In this document: positions 26,287-34,431 of the stretch, piece after piece
Position numbering within the stretch: the stretch's first letter is position 1
How the letters are laid out: each line of letters opens with the position of its first letter
NCBI GenBank assembly: GCA_040389005.1
Contig: JAZKAS010000041.1
Coordinates: forward strand, 1-47,540
Origin: JAGOUN01 sp040389005
GTDB taxonomy: Bacteria; Pseudomonadota; Gammaproteobacteria; JAGOUN01
Length of the DNA: 47,540 nucleotides
Direction of reading: 5' to 3'
Notes under the pieces: generated by a model
What the model saw: only the letters and a program-made list of their open reading frames with translations
What the model was told of the DNA's origin: nothing
Database searches by the model: none
Program-made: the position numbers and the translations under genes

Positions 26287-27683
26287 AACAAAATGAAATC
26301 GGTTGGAACTTCAATAATAGCTACGCGCGTTTACCGGAAATTTTATTTTCTCGCCTGAATCCTGTGCCAGTAGCGGCTTCAAAATTAATACTATTGAATA
26401 ATCAGTTAGCAGAAAATTTAAACTTAGATTTTAAAAATTTAAACGATAAAGAAATCGCTGAATTATTTTCAGGTAATATTTTACCCGACGGTGCTGAGCC
26501 CATAGCGCAAGCTTATGCAGGCCATCAATATGGGCATTTTACGATGTTAGGTGATGGGCGTGCGATTTTATTAGGTGAACATAATCGTTTTGATATCCAA
26601 TTAAAGGGCTCGGGCCCAACGCCTTATTCGCGACAAGGGGATGGTCGAGCGGCACTTGGGCCGATGTTGCGTGAATATATTATTAGTGAAGCAATGTTCG
26701 CATTAGGAATCCCGACAACGCGAAGTTTAGCGGTTGTAGTGACAGGGGAAAATATTCTGCGTGATACAGTTTTGCCTGGCGCAATTCTCACACGAGTTGC
26801 GGCGAGCCATATACGTATTGGAACATTTGAATATATCGCGATGTTGGGTGATATCGAATTATTAAAAACCATGGTGCACTACTGCATTAATCGCCATTAT
26901 CCACATTTGCAAGAGGCAGAAAACCCTGCATTAGAATTATTAAAAGCAGTGATAGAAAAGCAAATTATTTTGATCACAGATTGGATGCGCGTCGGATTTG
27001 TTCATGGTGTAATGAATACCGATAATATGACCATTTCCGGTGAAACCATTGATTATGGCCCGTGTGCGTTTATGGATGTCTATGACCCAAAGACGGTGTT
27101 TAGTTCCATTGATCGTCGTGGCCGCTATGCGTTTGGCAATCAACCACAAATTGCAGAATGGAATTTAGCACGTTTTGCAGAAACCTTGATTCCACTTTTG
27201 CATGAAAATCAAGAAAAAGCCGTTCAAATCGCGCAAGATGTATTAGAAAAATTTTCAGCACAATATCAAAAACATTATTTTCTAATGATGCGTAATAAAC
27301 TCGGGTTGTTAGGTGAAGAACAGAGCGATAAAATTTTAATAAATGATTTATTGACTTGGATGCAAGAAAACAAAGCTGATTATACGAATACGTTTTATTC
27401 GCTTATGACAGGAAGTTTTTCTGATAATGAGCCCTGGTGCCGGCGTTGGCAATCTCGAGACATATCGTTTGATTTAATGCGAGCGAACAATCCCGCGGTT
27501 ATTCCGCGTAATCATAAAGTCGAAGAGGCATTGCAAGCGGCGAGTGTTGATGGTAATTTAATGCGGTTTAATCGAATGCTTGAAGTGCTTTCAAAGCCTT
27601 ACGAAAGTACTCATATTGATTTAGCTCATTATCAAGCTCCGAGTGAAATCGAAGCGAGTTATAGAACTTTTTGTGGGACTTAA
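26283..27683 (+). CDS. selO: SelO/YdiU protein adenylyltransferase (AMPylase pseudokinase family)
   Basis: SelO proteins have a kinase-like fold with ATP bound in flipped orientation and transfer AMP to Ser, Thr or Tyr of target proteins; the E. coli enzyme is tied to redox stress. Visible family blocks are AGHQYGHF, QLKGSGPTPYSRQGDGRA, the catalytic-loop equivalent HGVMNTDNM and the metal-binding DYGP. The C-terminus is FCGT, which keeps the conserved redox-active cysteine (Cys464). I chose the ATG at 26283 because it overlaps the lptG stop as ATGA and matches the usual N-terminus; the frame extends upstream inside lptG. The 466-residue length is normal. Its place in the lptFG operon is unusual. 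Confidence 0.93.
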   Translation: MKQNEIGWNFNNSYARLPEILFSRLNPVPVAASKLILLNNQLAENLNLDFKNLNDKEIAELFSGNILPDGAEPIAQAYAGHQYGHFTMLGDGRAILLGEHNRFDIQLKGSGPTPYSRQGDGRAALGPMLREYIISEAMFALGIPTTRSLAVVVTGENILRDTVLPGAILTRVAASHIRIGTFEYIAMLGDIELLKTMVHYCINRHYPHLQEAENPALELLKAVIEKQIILITDWMRVGFVHGVMNTDNMTISGETIDYGPCAFMDVYDPKTVFSSIDRRGRYAFGNQPQIAEWNLARFAETLIPLLHENQEKAVQIAQDVLEKFSAQYQKHYFLMMRNKLGLLGEEQSDKILINDLLTWMQENKADYTNTFYSLMTGSFSDNEPWCRRWQSRDISFDLMRANNPAVIPRNHKVEEALQAASVDGNLMRFNRMLEVLSKPYESTHIDLAHYQAPSEIEASYRTFCGT

Positions 27684-27753
27684 CTACGCGCGTAAATGAT
27701 TTTATAGACTATAATATATAATAAGAAGATATAGCTTGCTCAAAAGGGTTCAC

Positions 27754-28638
27754 ATGCCATTACTATTTCACTCCAGCCAACCATTCAATGAGATTGAGAA
27801 AACAAACCATGATTTAATTTGTGCATATTGCGCTTATAACGACGGGAATTTGCAATATAAAGCGAGCAACGGAAGTATAGAAAGATTTGCAATTAAAGAA
27901 GAAGATGATGGGGTTAAAGCTACATTGGCCAGCGCATTAGCAGAAAACAACTTGTTGATAGACACAAGATTGAGCTTCGCTAATAGAGCAAATAATGAAA
28001 ATTTTTTACCTTTTAATCGGCTTTTATTCTTATATATGAATATGCATAAAAACAATAATGTTTCCAATGAAACAAGTATTTTTAATAATGAAATTATTAT
28101 GTCAAATATGCTTGAATGTGACGCCATTATGCATAAGTTGAGTGGGGTTTCTGGCGATGATAATAGTGTCATTAGAATGCGGGAGTTTTATGAATCACAT
28201 CCCGATGAATTTAAGGGGCAATTACTAATTCTTAAAAATTTAGGCAATACATATAAAAATAAAAGCGAATCGAGAAAAATAATTACCTTAAATAATAAGC
28301 GTGCCTGCGAGTGTAAATCAATGTATGTCAATTACCTGGCTTCGCAATTTGAGCTTATTGTTGATCCTGATCATGGAGTAAGTAAATTTTTTTATATGGA
28401 GGTAGATCTCAAAGGTTTAATACAAGCAATGACAGAAAATTGGCTTGCTAATAATCTTTTTTTGACAGGCTCTTCATCATCATTTGTCTTTAAGGTAACT
28501 CCAAAGGCGGCCATCGCCTCGAAAAATTTTCAACAATTATTTAATGGTTTTGTAGAAAATTTTCAGAATAAGCTGAATAAGTTTTCAGAAAAACATCAAA
28601 AGTCACTTGATTTCAATAGGGTAAATAGTCTTCGCTAA
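27754..28638 (+). CDS. Orphan soluble protein of unknown function
   Basis: I recognise no family in this 294-residue protein. It has no signal peptide or membrane helix and is rich in Asn, Lys and Ser, with a Lys/Asn-rich C-terminal tail after a hydrophobic stretch FLTGSSSSFVFKV (around residue 235). The ATG at 27754 is preceded by AAAGGG; an in-frame TTG at 27736 is possible. A perfect TATAAT box at 27711-27716 lies 38 bases upstream, so it probably has its own promoter. Its stop codon abuts the stop of the convergent DUF1841 gene with no base between. Its isolation and lack of relatives would fit a lineage-specific or secreted protein, but nothing in the sequence proves that. Confidence 0.7.
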   Translation: MPLLFHSSQPFNEIEKTNHDLICAYCAYNDGNLQYKASNGSIERFAIKEEDDGVKATLASALAENNLLIDTRLSFANRANNENFLPFNRLLFLYMNMHKNNNVSNETSIFNNEIIMSNMLECDAIMHKLSGVSGDDNSVIRMREFYESHPDEFKGQLLILKNLGNTYKNKSESRKIITLNNKRACECKSMYVNYLASQFELIVDPDHGVSKFFYMEVDLKGLIQAMTENWLANNLFLTGSSSSFVFKVTPKAAIASKNFQQLFNGFVENFQNKLNKFSEKHQKSLDFNRVNSLR

Positions 28639-29061
28639 TTATAATTTTTTCAATGCTTCAATATAGCTCTGCTCATCCGGCATTTGTTGTTTTTGTTGTG
28701 CTTCAAACAATTGCGCCATCATGCATTCCATCAAAATATGTTCGACTTGATGACTATCTTGATAGCGTGACATCAAATTTTCATAAATAGCATTAATGCC
28801 GGCGGGACGATTGGTGCTGATTTGTTCGCGGAGCCCCAAGTGTAAGCTCAAATGTAAAAACGGATTGCTTTCACCTTGTTCAGGCAAATAATCTTTATCG
28901 AGATATTTATCAGGTTGGCTGAAAATCGTGTGATATTCAGGATGCGCTAAAATTAAATCACTGATTTGTAAATCAAGCGGTTCCATGGGTAGTTTCTCAA
29001 TGTGTCGATTCCAGACATCGAAATATTTTTGACGGAGTTTTTGGCGATCGGCTTCTAACAT
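28639..29061 (-). CDS. DUF1841 family protein
   Basis: Small soluble helical protein of 140 residues, recognised by the block NPFLHLSLHLGLREQISTNR followed by PAGI. The family is widespread in beta- and gammaproteobacteria and has no known function. It overlaps the end of nth by seven bases and is the last gene of the metG-rsxB-nth run, so it is probably co-transcribed with base-excision repair. Confidence 0.85.
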   Translation of the reverse strand: MLEADRQKLRQKYFDVWNRHIEKLPMEPLDLQISDLILAHPEYHTIFSQPDKYLDKDYLPEQGESNPFLHLSLHLGLREQISTNRPAGINAIYENLMSRYQDSHQVEHILMECMMAQLFEAQQKQQMPDEQSYIEALKKL

Positions 29062-29687
29062 GCTTTCTCTTTAAATTCGCAATAAGCGTGAATTATACAC
29101 TGTGAGCATTTCGGATTTCTAGCCACGCATGTATATCGCCCGTGCAATATTAACCAATGATGTGCATCTTTTTGAAATTCTTTTGGAATAACGCGCATGA
29201 GTTTATTCTCAACCTCTAATGGTGTTTTTCCGGGCGCGAGTCCAATGCGATTAGAAACGCGAAAAATATGCGTATCAACTGCCATGGTGCTGTGGCCAAA
29301 CGCCGTATTTAAGACCACATTTGCAGTTTTTCGTCCCACGCCGGGAAGGGCTTCTAAGGCTTCGCGTGATTCTGGCACTTCGCTGTGATGAAGTTCTATT
29401 AATTGTTGACAGGTTTTAATAATATTTTTTGCTTTGGTATTAAATAATCCAATCGTTTTGATATAAGTTTTCAATCCCTCTTCGCCAAGTTTGAAAATAG
29501 CTTCTGGGGTGTTCGCGATTTTATACAAGTTTTCGGTGGCTTTATTAACGCTAATATCCGTTGCTTGTGCGGATAAAATAACTGAAATTAATAATTCGAA
29601 TGTCGAAGTATAATGCAGTTCTGTGGTTGGTTTGGGATTGGCATTTTGAAATATTTCAAATATTTTTTTGACTTTTTCTTTATTCAC
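29055..29687 (-). CDS. nth: Endonuclease III (Nth)
   Basis: DNA glycosylase/AP lyase for oxidised pyrimidines. The helix-hairpin-helix LPGVGRKTANV holds catalytic Lys120, and Asp138 lies in VDTHIFRV. The [4Fe-4S] cysteines are Cys187, Cys194, Cys197 and Cys203 (C-x6-C-x2-C-x5-C). The start is GTG at 29687, overlapping the rsxB stop as GTGA. The 210-residue length is normal. Its pairing with an RsxB-like ferredoxin is common, although here the ferredoxin is reduced. Confidence 0.97.
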   Translation of the reverse strand: MNKEKVKKIFEIFQNANPKPTTELHYTSTFELLISVILSAQATDISVNKATENLYKIANTPEAIFKLGEEGLKTYIKTIGLFNTKAKNIIKTCQQLIELHHSEVPESREALEALPGVGRKTANVVLNTAFGHSTMAVDTHIFRVSNRIGLAPGKTPLEVENKLMRVIPKEFQKDAHHWLILHGRYTCVARNPKCSQCIIHAYCEFKEKAC

Positions 29688-30067
29688 GATTTTTGTGCTC
29701 GCAGCAACGCTGCTTTAATTTCTTCTTGTTTATTTTTAATTTGCGAATATTTTTCTTGCTGTTGTTTTTCTTCCTCGGCTAATCGTTGGCTGCGTGCACG
29801 GAAACGCTCTTTAGACAGGGCGGAGCGCGCTAATTTATACTGCGCAAGATTAATGCCTTCAAGGCCTTCGTAAGTGTCATATTCAATGAGATCAATACAG
29901 TCGACTGGGCAGGGTTTGATGCACAATTCGCAGCCAATACATTCACTTTCTATCACGGTGTGCATGAATTTCGCGGAACCAATAATGGCATCGACGGGAC
30001 ATGCCTGAATGCATTTGGTGCAACCAATACAGTCTTGTTCTCGAATTATGGCGATCACCGATCTCAT
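29684..30067 (-). CDS. RsxB/RnfB-like ferredoxin, reduced to its two [4Fe-4S] clusters
   Basis: Two cluster motifs are complete: Cys13, 16, 19, 23 and Cys43, 46, 49, 53, in blocks CIGCTKCIQACPVDAI and CIGCELCIKPCPVDCI typical of RnfB/RsxB. The N-terminal membrane helix and the extra cluster domain of full-length RsxB (about 190 residues) are missing. After the clusters comes a charged helical tail of about 65 residues. No other rnf/rsx gene is in the window, so it probably acts as a soluble ferredoxin. It overlaps metG by four bases (ATGA) and nth by four bases. Confidence 0.88.
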   Translation of the reverse strand: MRSVIAIIREQDCIGCTKCIQACPVDAIIGSAKFMHTVIESECIGCELCIKPCPVDCIDLIEYDTYEGLEGINLAQYKLARSALSKERFRARSQRLAEEEKQQQEKYSQIKNKQEEIKAALLRAQKS

Positions 30068-31716
30068 GCGCTTAAATCTCGCTTGGTTTGCTCAAGCATT
30101 TCATCAATATGTTTTTGTTCAATACGCGTTAATAGGGGTTTAAATTCTGCGATCTCATGATTAATTAAAGGAGTTTGCAAGCTTTGCCAAGTGAGCGGTG
30201 CGCAATTTAAAAAGGCTTCTACCTTGCGTGCAGTTTCAGGTAATACAGGTTTGAGATAAATCATCAAGACATAAAAAAGATTAATAGCTAAGCTACATAC
30301 TTGATGGGTTTGCGTTTCTTTGCCTTCTTCTTTGGCGAGTTGCCAGGGTTTATTTTCATCAACAAATTGATTCGCTTTATCGGCGAGTGCCATAATTTCT
30401 CGAATCGCATTATGGTAGTCGCGATTTTCATAATGTTCGGCAATGCTATTTGATTGCGCAATAAATTCTTGATAAAGATTATTATTGCCAAAATTTTCAG
30501 CGAGCATGCCATTAAATTTTTTATGAATAAATCCCGCAGATCGACTGGCAAGATTAACAAATTTCCCCACCAAATCTGAATTAATTCTGAAAATAAAATC
30601 TTCGAGATTTAAATCAATATCTTCAATTTTACTCGATAATTTTGCGGCAAAATAATAGCGTAAATATTCTGGATTGACATGTTGCACAAACGTCGATGCT
30701 TGAATAAATGTGCCGCGTGACTTTGACATTTTTTGTTTATCGACAGTTAAAAAGCTATGCGCAAATATCGAAGAGGGTGTGCGATATCCTGCGCCTTCTA
30801 AGATCGCTGGCCAAAATAATGCGTGGAAATAAATAATATCTTTGCCGATAAAATGATGAATTTCAGCGCGACTTTCTTTGCCCCAGAAACTATTAAAATC
30901 GATATTATTTTTATTGCAAAGCTCTTGGAAAATGGCGAGATATCCCATGGGTGCATCGAGCCAGACATAAAAATATTTACCCGGTACATCGGGAATTTCA
31001 AAACCAAAATAGGGTGCATCACGAGAAATATCCCAGTTGTTCAGTCCTGAGGTGAACCATTCGTTAAGCTTATTGGTGACTTGAGATTGCAAGCGTCCAC
31101 TTTGCGTCCATTCTCGCAAGAAGGATTCGTAATTTTTAAGTTTAAAAAAGTAGTGATCCGATTCTTTTTCCACAGGAACCGTGCCTGATAAAACAGATAA
31201 AGGATTTTTCAATTCAGTGGGGTCATAGGTTGCGCCGCAATGTTCGCAATTATCACCATATTGATCAGCGGTATTACATTTTGGGCATGTACCTTTGATA
31301 AAGCGATCGGGTAAAAACATTTGTTTGACGGTATCAAATGCTTGTTGAATGGTTTTCACTTCGATATCGCCTTTATCACGTAGTTTGCAATAAATGGCTT
31401 GCACCAAAGTTTTGCCTTCTTCGGTATGCGTTGAGCTGTAATGATCGTAATCAATTAAAAAAGCATCAAAATCGGCTTTATGTGCCAAACGCATTTTTTC
31501 AACTAAGGCTTCTGGCGTGACACCTTCTTTTTCTGCACGTAACATAACAGGGGTGCCATGACAATCATCGCCACTAATAAAGTAAATTTCATGATCACGC
31601 ATTTTTTGAAAACGTACCCAGATATCGGCTTGAATGTGTTCCAGTAAGTGTCCAAGATGGATATGGCCATTTGCATAAGGTAATGCGCAGGTGACGAGGA
31701 TGCTTCTTTTTGTCAT
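30064..31716 (-). CDS. metG: Methionyl-tRNA synthetase without the C-terminal tRNA-binding domain
   Basis: Class I synthetase that charges tRNA-Met. The HIGH-type motif is HIHLGH, a four-Cys zinc knuckle (CPKC...CEHC) follows near residue 145, and KMSKS lies near 330. The anticodon-binding helical domain ends the protein. The ATG at 31716 (MTKRSILV) is preferred to the in-frame GTG at 31731. The 550 residues compare with about 675 in E. coli. The missing part is the C-terminal Trbp111-like domain, which the E. coli enzyme can also lose without losing activity. It is divergent from the mrp gene by 64 bases, as in many relatives. Confidence 0.96.
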   Translation of the reverse strand: MTKRSILVTCALPYANGHIHLGHLLEHIQADIWVRFQKMRDHEIYFISGDDCHGTPVMLRAEKEGVTPEALVEKMRLAHKADFDAFLIDYDHYSSTHTEEGKTLVQAIYCKLRDKGDIEVKTIQQAFDTVKQMFLPDRFIKGTCPKCNTADQYGDNCEHCGATYDPTELKNPLSVLSGTVPVEKESDHYFFKLKNYESFLREWTQSGRLQSQVTNKLNEWFTSGLNNWDISRDAPYFGFEIPDVPGKYFYVWLDAPMGYLAIFQELCNKNNIDFNSFWGKESRAEIHHFIGKDIIYFHALFWPAILEGAGYRTPSSIFAHSFLTVDKQKMSKSRGTFIQASTFVQHVNPEYLRYYFAAKLSSKIEDIDLNLEDFIFRINSDLVGKFVNLASRSAGFIHKKFNGMLAENFGNNNLYQEFIAQSNSIAEHYENRDYHNAIREIMALADKANQFVDENKPWQLAKEEGKETQTHQVCSLAINLFYVLMIYLKPVLPETARKVEAFLNCAPLTWQSLQTPLINHEIAEFKPLLTRIEQKHIDEMLEQTKRDLSA

Positions 31717-31780
31717 AATTCTGACTCTCACAATAATTTTGCGCGCAGTATAACATAGGCGCCTTTAATAGAGCACTGGC

Positions 31781-32608
31781 ATGGAAAAAATGAAACTTAA
31801 TTCAATCAAGCAAATTATTGCAGTCGCTTCCGGTAAAGGCGGCGTGGGTAAATCGACAGTTTCGGTTAATCTCGCGCTGGCACTTCATGCATTAGGCTAT
31901 AAAGTTGGGCTGCTGGATGCAGATATTTATGGGCCGAGTCAAGCGTTGATGTTAGGTGGGCGGGATGTGCGTGCGGAAAGTTTGGATGGTAAAACCGTTC
32001 AGCCTGTCATGAAACACGGCATTGCCTCGATGTCGATCGCTTATTTAATGCCTGAAGATAAAGCGCCCGCTATTTGGCGTGGCCCGATGGTCAGCGGCGC
32101 GTTGCAACAATTGATTCGTGATACGCAATGGGGCGATTTGGATTATTTGATTATCGATTTGCCGCCAGGAACGGGCGATATCCAGCTCACTATGGCGCAA
32201 AAAATTCCGGTGACAGGCGCAGTGGTCGTAACAACACCGCAAGATGTCGCGTTAATTGATGCGCGCAAAGCCATCGAAATGCTGCGTAAAGTGAATATTC
32301 CGGTGTTGGGTGTGATTGAGAATATGAGTATTCATGCCTGCGAACAATGTGGTCATGAGACACATATATTTGGCAATGAAGGCGGGGTAGGGTTAGCAAA
32401 AGAATATGATGTTGAGTTGTTAGGGCAGATTCCGTTGGCGAGGGCTATTCGGGAGCAAGTAGACCAGGGTATTCCTCCTGTTGTCAAAGACCCTCAAGGA
32501 CCCTATGCGCAATGTTTTTTAACTATTGCTCGTAAAATCGTTGAGCATTCCCTCTTGCCAGATCAAGCAAATTCTCGTACCTTTCCAGATATCGATATTG
32601 ACGCATAA
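31781..32608 (+). CDS. apbC: Mrp/ApbC iron-sulfur carrier P-loop ATPase
   Basis: MinD/Mrp-family ATPase that carries [Fe-S] clusters to target enzymes. The deviant Walker A SGKGGVGKST begins at residue 17. The signature DLPPGTGD is present, and the cluster-binding CxxC is in HACEQCGHE. The usual N-terminal DUF59 domain is absent, as in some family members; the total is 275 residues. It is divergent from metG and lies 8 bases before dcd, so the two share a transcript. A second ATG three codons in (31790) is an alternative start. Confidence 0.94.
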   Translation: MEKMKLNSIKQIIAVASGKGGVGKSTVSVNLALALHALGYKVGLLDADIYGPSQALMLGGRDVRAESLDGKTVQPVMKHGIASMSIAYLMPEDKAPAIWRGPMVSGALQQLIRDTQWGDLDYLIIDLPPGTGDIQLTMAQKIPVTGAVVVTTPQDVALIDARKAIEMLRKVNIPVLGVIENMSIHACEQCGHETHIFGNEGGVGLAKEYDVELLGQIPLARAIREQVDQGIPPVVKDPQGPYAQCFLTIARKIVEHSLLPDQANSRTFPDIDIDA

Positions 32609-32616
32609 GGAAAATA

Positions 32617-33198
32617 ATGAGTATTCAATCAGACAAATGGATTACAAAAATGGCGCAAGAGCAGGGCATGATCGAGCCATTTTCGCCATCGCAAGTACGT
32701 GAAGTCAACGGAAAGAAAATCGTTTCTTACGGTGTTTCTAGCTATGGTTATGATGTGCGCTGCGCGCCAGAGTTTAAAGTATTTACCAATATTAATTCTG
32801 CGATTGTTGATCCAAAAAATTTTACCAATGACAGTTTTGTCGACGTCAATTCCGATGTCTGTATTATTCCACCGAATTCATTTGCATTGGCAAGAACGGT
32901 GGAATATTTTCGTATTCCTCGCGATGTTTTGGTGGTGTGTTTAGGTAAGTCAACGTATGCGCGTTGTGGAATTATTGTCAATGTCACACCATTGGAACCC
33001 GAATGGGAAGGGCAAGTAACGCTAGAATTCTCTAATACGACAAATCTACCTGCGAAGATTTATGCCAACGAAGGTGTTGCGCAAATGTTGTTTTTATTGG
33101 GTAATGAACCTTGTGCGGTGTCTTATAAAGATCGTGGTGGTAAATATCAGGGGCAGATGGGAGTGACGTTGCCGAAGGTTGCGGACGAAGATAATTGA
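32617..33198 (+). CDS. dcd: dCTP deaminase
   Basis: Converts dCTP to dUTP, the main source of dTTP precursor in gammaproteobacteria. The active-site block is GKSTYARCGI (residues 110-119), followed by PLEPEWEGQVTLEFSN with the catalytic Glu137. The length is 193 residues, the same as the E. coli enzyme. It follows apbC by 8 bases behind AAGGAA. A palindromic element lies between its stop and the convergent ihfB. Confidence 0.97.
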   Translation: MSIQSDKWITKMAQEQGMIEPFSPSQVREVNGKKIVSYGVSSYGYDVRCAPEFKVFTNINSAIVDPKNFTNDSFVDVNSDVCIIPPNSFALARTVEYFRIPRDVLVVCLGKSTYARCGIIVNVTPLEPEWEGQVTLEFSNTTNLPAKIYANEGVAQMLFLLGNEPCAVSYKDRGGKYQGQMGVTLPKVADEDN

Positions 33199-33211
33199 AT
33201 TGAGGGTGGGT

Positions 33212-33287
33212 TGTAGGGGCAATCCCTTGTGGTTGCCCTATTCAAATTACGCATTGAAAAGGGCAGGCACAAGGCACGGCCCCTACA
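33212..33287. repeat. Palindromic element, family A, between dcd and ihfB
   Basis: Arms 33212-33239 (TGTAGGGGC...TTGCCCT) and 33260-33287 (AGGGCAGGC...CCCCTACA) form an imperfect inverted repeat with a 20-base centre. It belongs to the family found in aceF. The right arm contains the TAG stop codon of ihfB (33283-33285 on the minus strand), so the element defines the end of that gene. Confidence 0.85.
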
Positions 33288-33624
33288 TCAAGTCTTCGTC
33301 GTTATTGTCTTTGTTATCTTCGCGTAAAATCGGCTTGCCAATCATCGCGTTAATTCGATCACGCATTTCTTTGCCCGCTTTAAAATGCACGGCATATTTT
33401 GGTTTGGTTTGTAATCGTTGGCCTGTTTTTGGGTTATGGGCGAGTCTGGTCGGTCTGTAATGCAATGAAAACGCGCCAAAGCCACGGATTTCAACACGTT
33501 TTTGATGAATCAGTGCGTGGCAGATTTTTTCAATAATATGCGCAACACCGTGCGAGATGTCTCTTTCCGTTAGCTGCGACATTTTGCGGCTAATTGCGCT
33601 GACCAGCTCAGATTTGATAATCAT
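33283..33624 (-). CDS. ihfB: Integration host factor subunit beta-like protein
   Basis: DNA-bending protein of the HU/IHF family. IHF-beta features include the start MIIKSELV, the block KRVEIRGFGAFSLHYRP and the arm loop HNPKTGQ. The ATG at 33624 is preceded by AAGGAG with good spacing; an upstream in-frame ATG at 33663 lacks one. The 113 residues exceed the usual 94-100 because of an acidic C-terminal tail (DNKDNNDEDLM), whose last codons and stop border or lie in a palindromic repeat. Its usual neighbour rpsA is absent. The partner alpha subunit is not in the window. Confidence 0.9.
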   Translation of the reverse strand: MIIKSELVSAISRKMSQLTERDISHGVAHIIEKICHALIHQKRVEIRGFGAFSLHYRPTRLAHNPKTGQRLQTKPKYAVHFKAGKEMRDRINAMIGKPILREDNKDNNDEDLM

Positions 33625-33816
33625 AATGACTCGCTCCTTTGCCATTTTTTCTATTGAAAACAATGTGTTGCCTGTCCTACTTATAACAATATACCCTTAT
33701 GTTTTATCAAGATGCAACCTTCTTGATCCCATTTTTGATCATGGCAAATAAGGCTAGGGTTTTGACAGCGCTAGAAGTTATAATTGTCTCATCTTAATAT
33801 TTATATTGAATTTATT

Positions 33817-34428
33817 TTGAACAAAATACGGATATTTTTAGCTTATTTAATACTTAGTTTTGCTTTGCCTGTGTTTGCGCAAGAGAAAGTGGATATTTAC
33901 ACCGTAGTTTTGCCGGTGGAAAACCAGTTAGAGCCACAACGACAAGACGCATTTGCAACTGCCTTACAACAAGTGGTGGGCAATCTAAGCGCAAGCCCCA
34001 ATGTAAAATCAGATGCTGATTTATCTGAGATATTTGCGCATCCTGAGCGCTATGTGGAAAGTTATTCTTATTTGTCTGATCCAGAGCAAACCGATGTTTT
34101 ACAGATTGTTGTGCATTTTGATTCTCAAGCCTTGGGCTCATTTTTTCCGCAGCAGCATGTAGCGCAATCGCAGCGTTTAAATGTACAGATTTCAGGTATC
34201 ACCTCAGCAGAAACTTTAAATGCGGCCATGCACTTTTTACGTCAAATCAACACAGTAAAATCAGTAATGATTGAACAAGTGTCAGGAGAAAATATTATTC
34301 TCTCCGTGTTTCTGCAGGGTAATAGCAATAGCTTTGCTCAAATCTTGATTGACAGTCAGCATTTTGTTTCATTAAGTGCTGAAGATTCAGATCAGTCTAC
34401 GTTGCAATTTAAGTGGGTGGGGGAGTAA
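33817..34428 (+). CDS. DUF2066 periplasmic protein
   Basis: Exported protein of unknown function. A clear signal peptide NKIRIFLAYLILSFALPVFA is followed by a DUF2066-type domain (VDIYTVVLPVENQ...). The family normally stands before perM and hda in gammaproteobacteria, as here. No ATG is available: in-frame TTG codons are at 33817, giving MNKIRIF with a textbook signal peptide, and at 33784. I chose 33817, although neither has a good ribosome binding site. The mature part is about 180 residues, shorter than many DUF2066 proteins. Confidence 0.78.
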   Translation: MNKIRIFLAYLILSFALPVFAQEKVDIYTVVLPVENQLEPQRQDAFATALQQVVGNLSASPNVKSDADLSEIFAHPERYVESYSYLSDPEQTDVLQIVVHFDSQALGSFFPQQHVAQSQRLNVQISGITSAETLNAAMHFLRQINTVKSVMIEQVSGENIILSVFLQGNSNSFAQILIDSQHFVSLSAEDSDQSTLQFKWVGE

Positions 34429-34431
34429 CCA

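Noticed and set aside
33762..33784. Perfect TTGACA and TATAAT hexamers upstream of the DUF2066 gene
   Set aside because: The spacer is only 11 bases, too short for a normal sigma-70 promoter. The TATAAT alone may still act as a -10.
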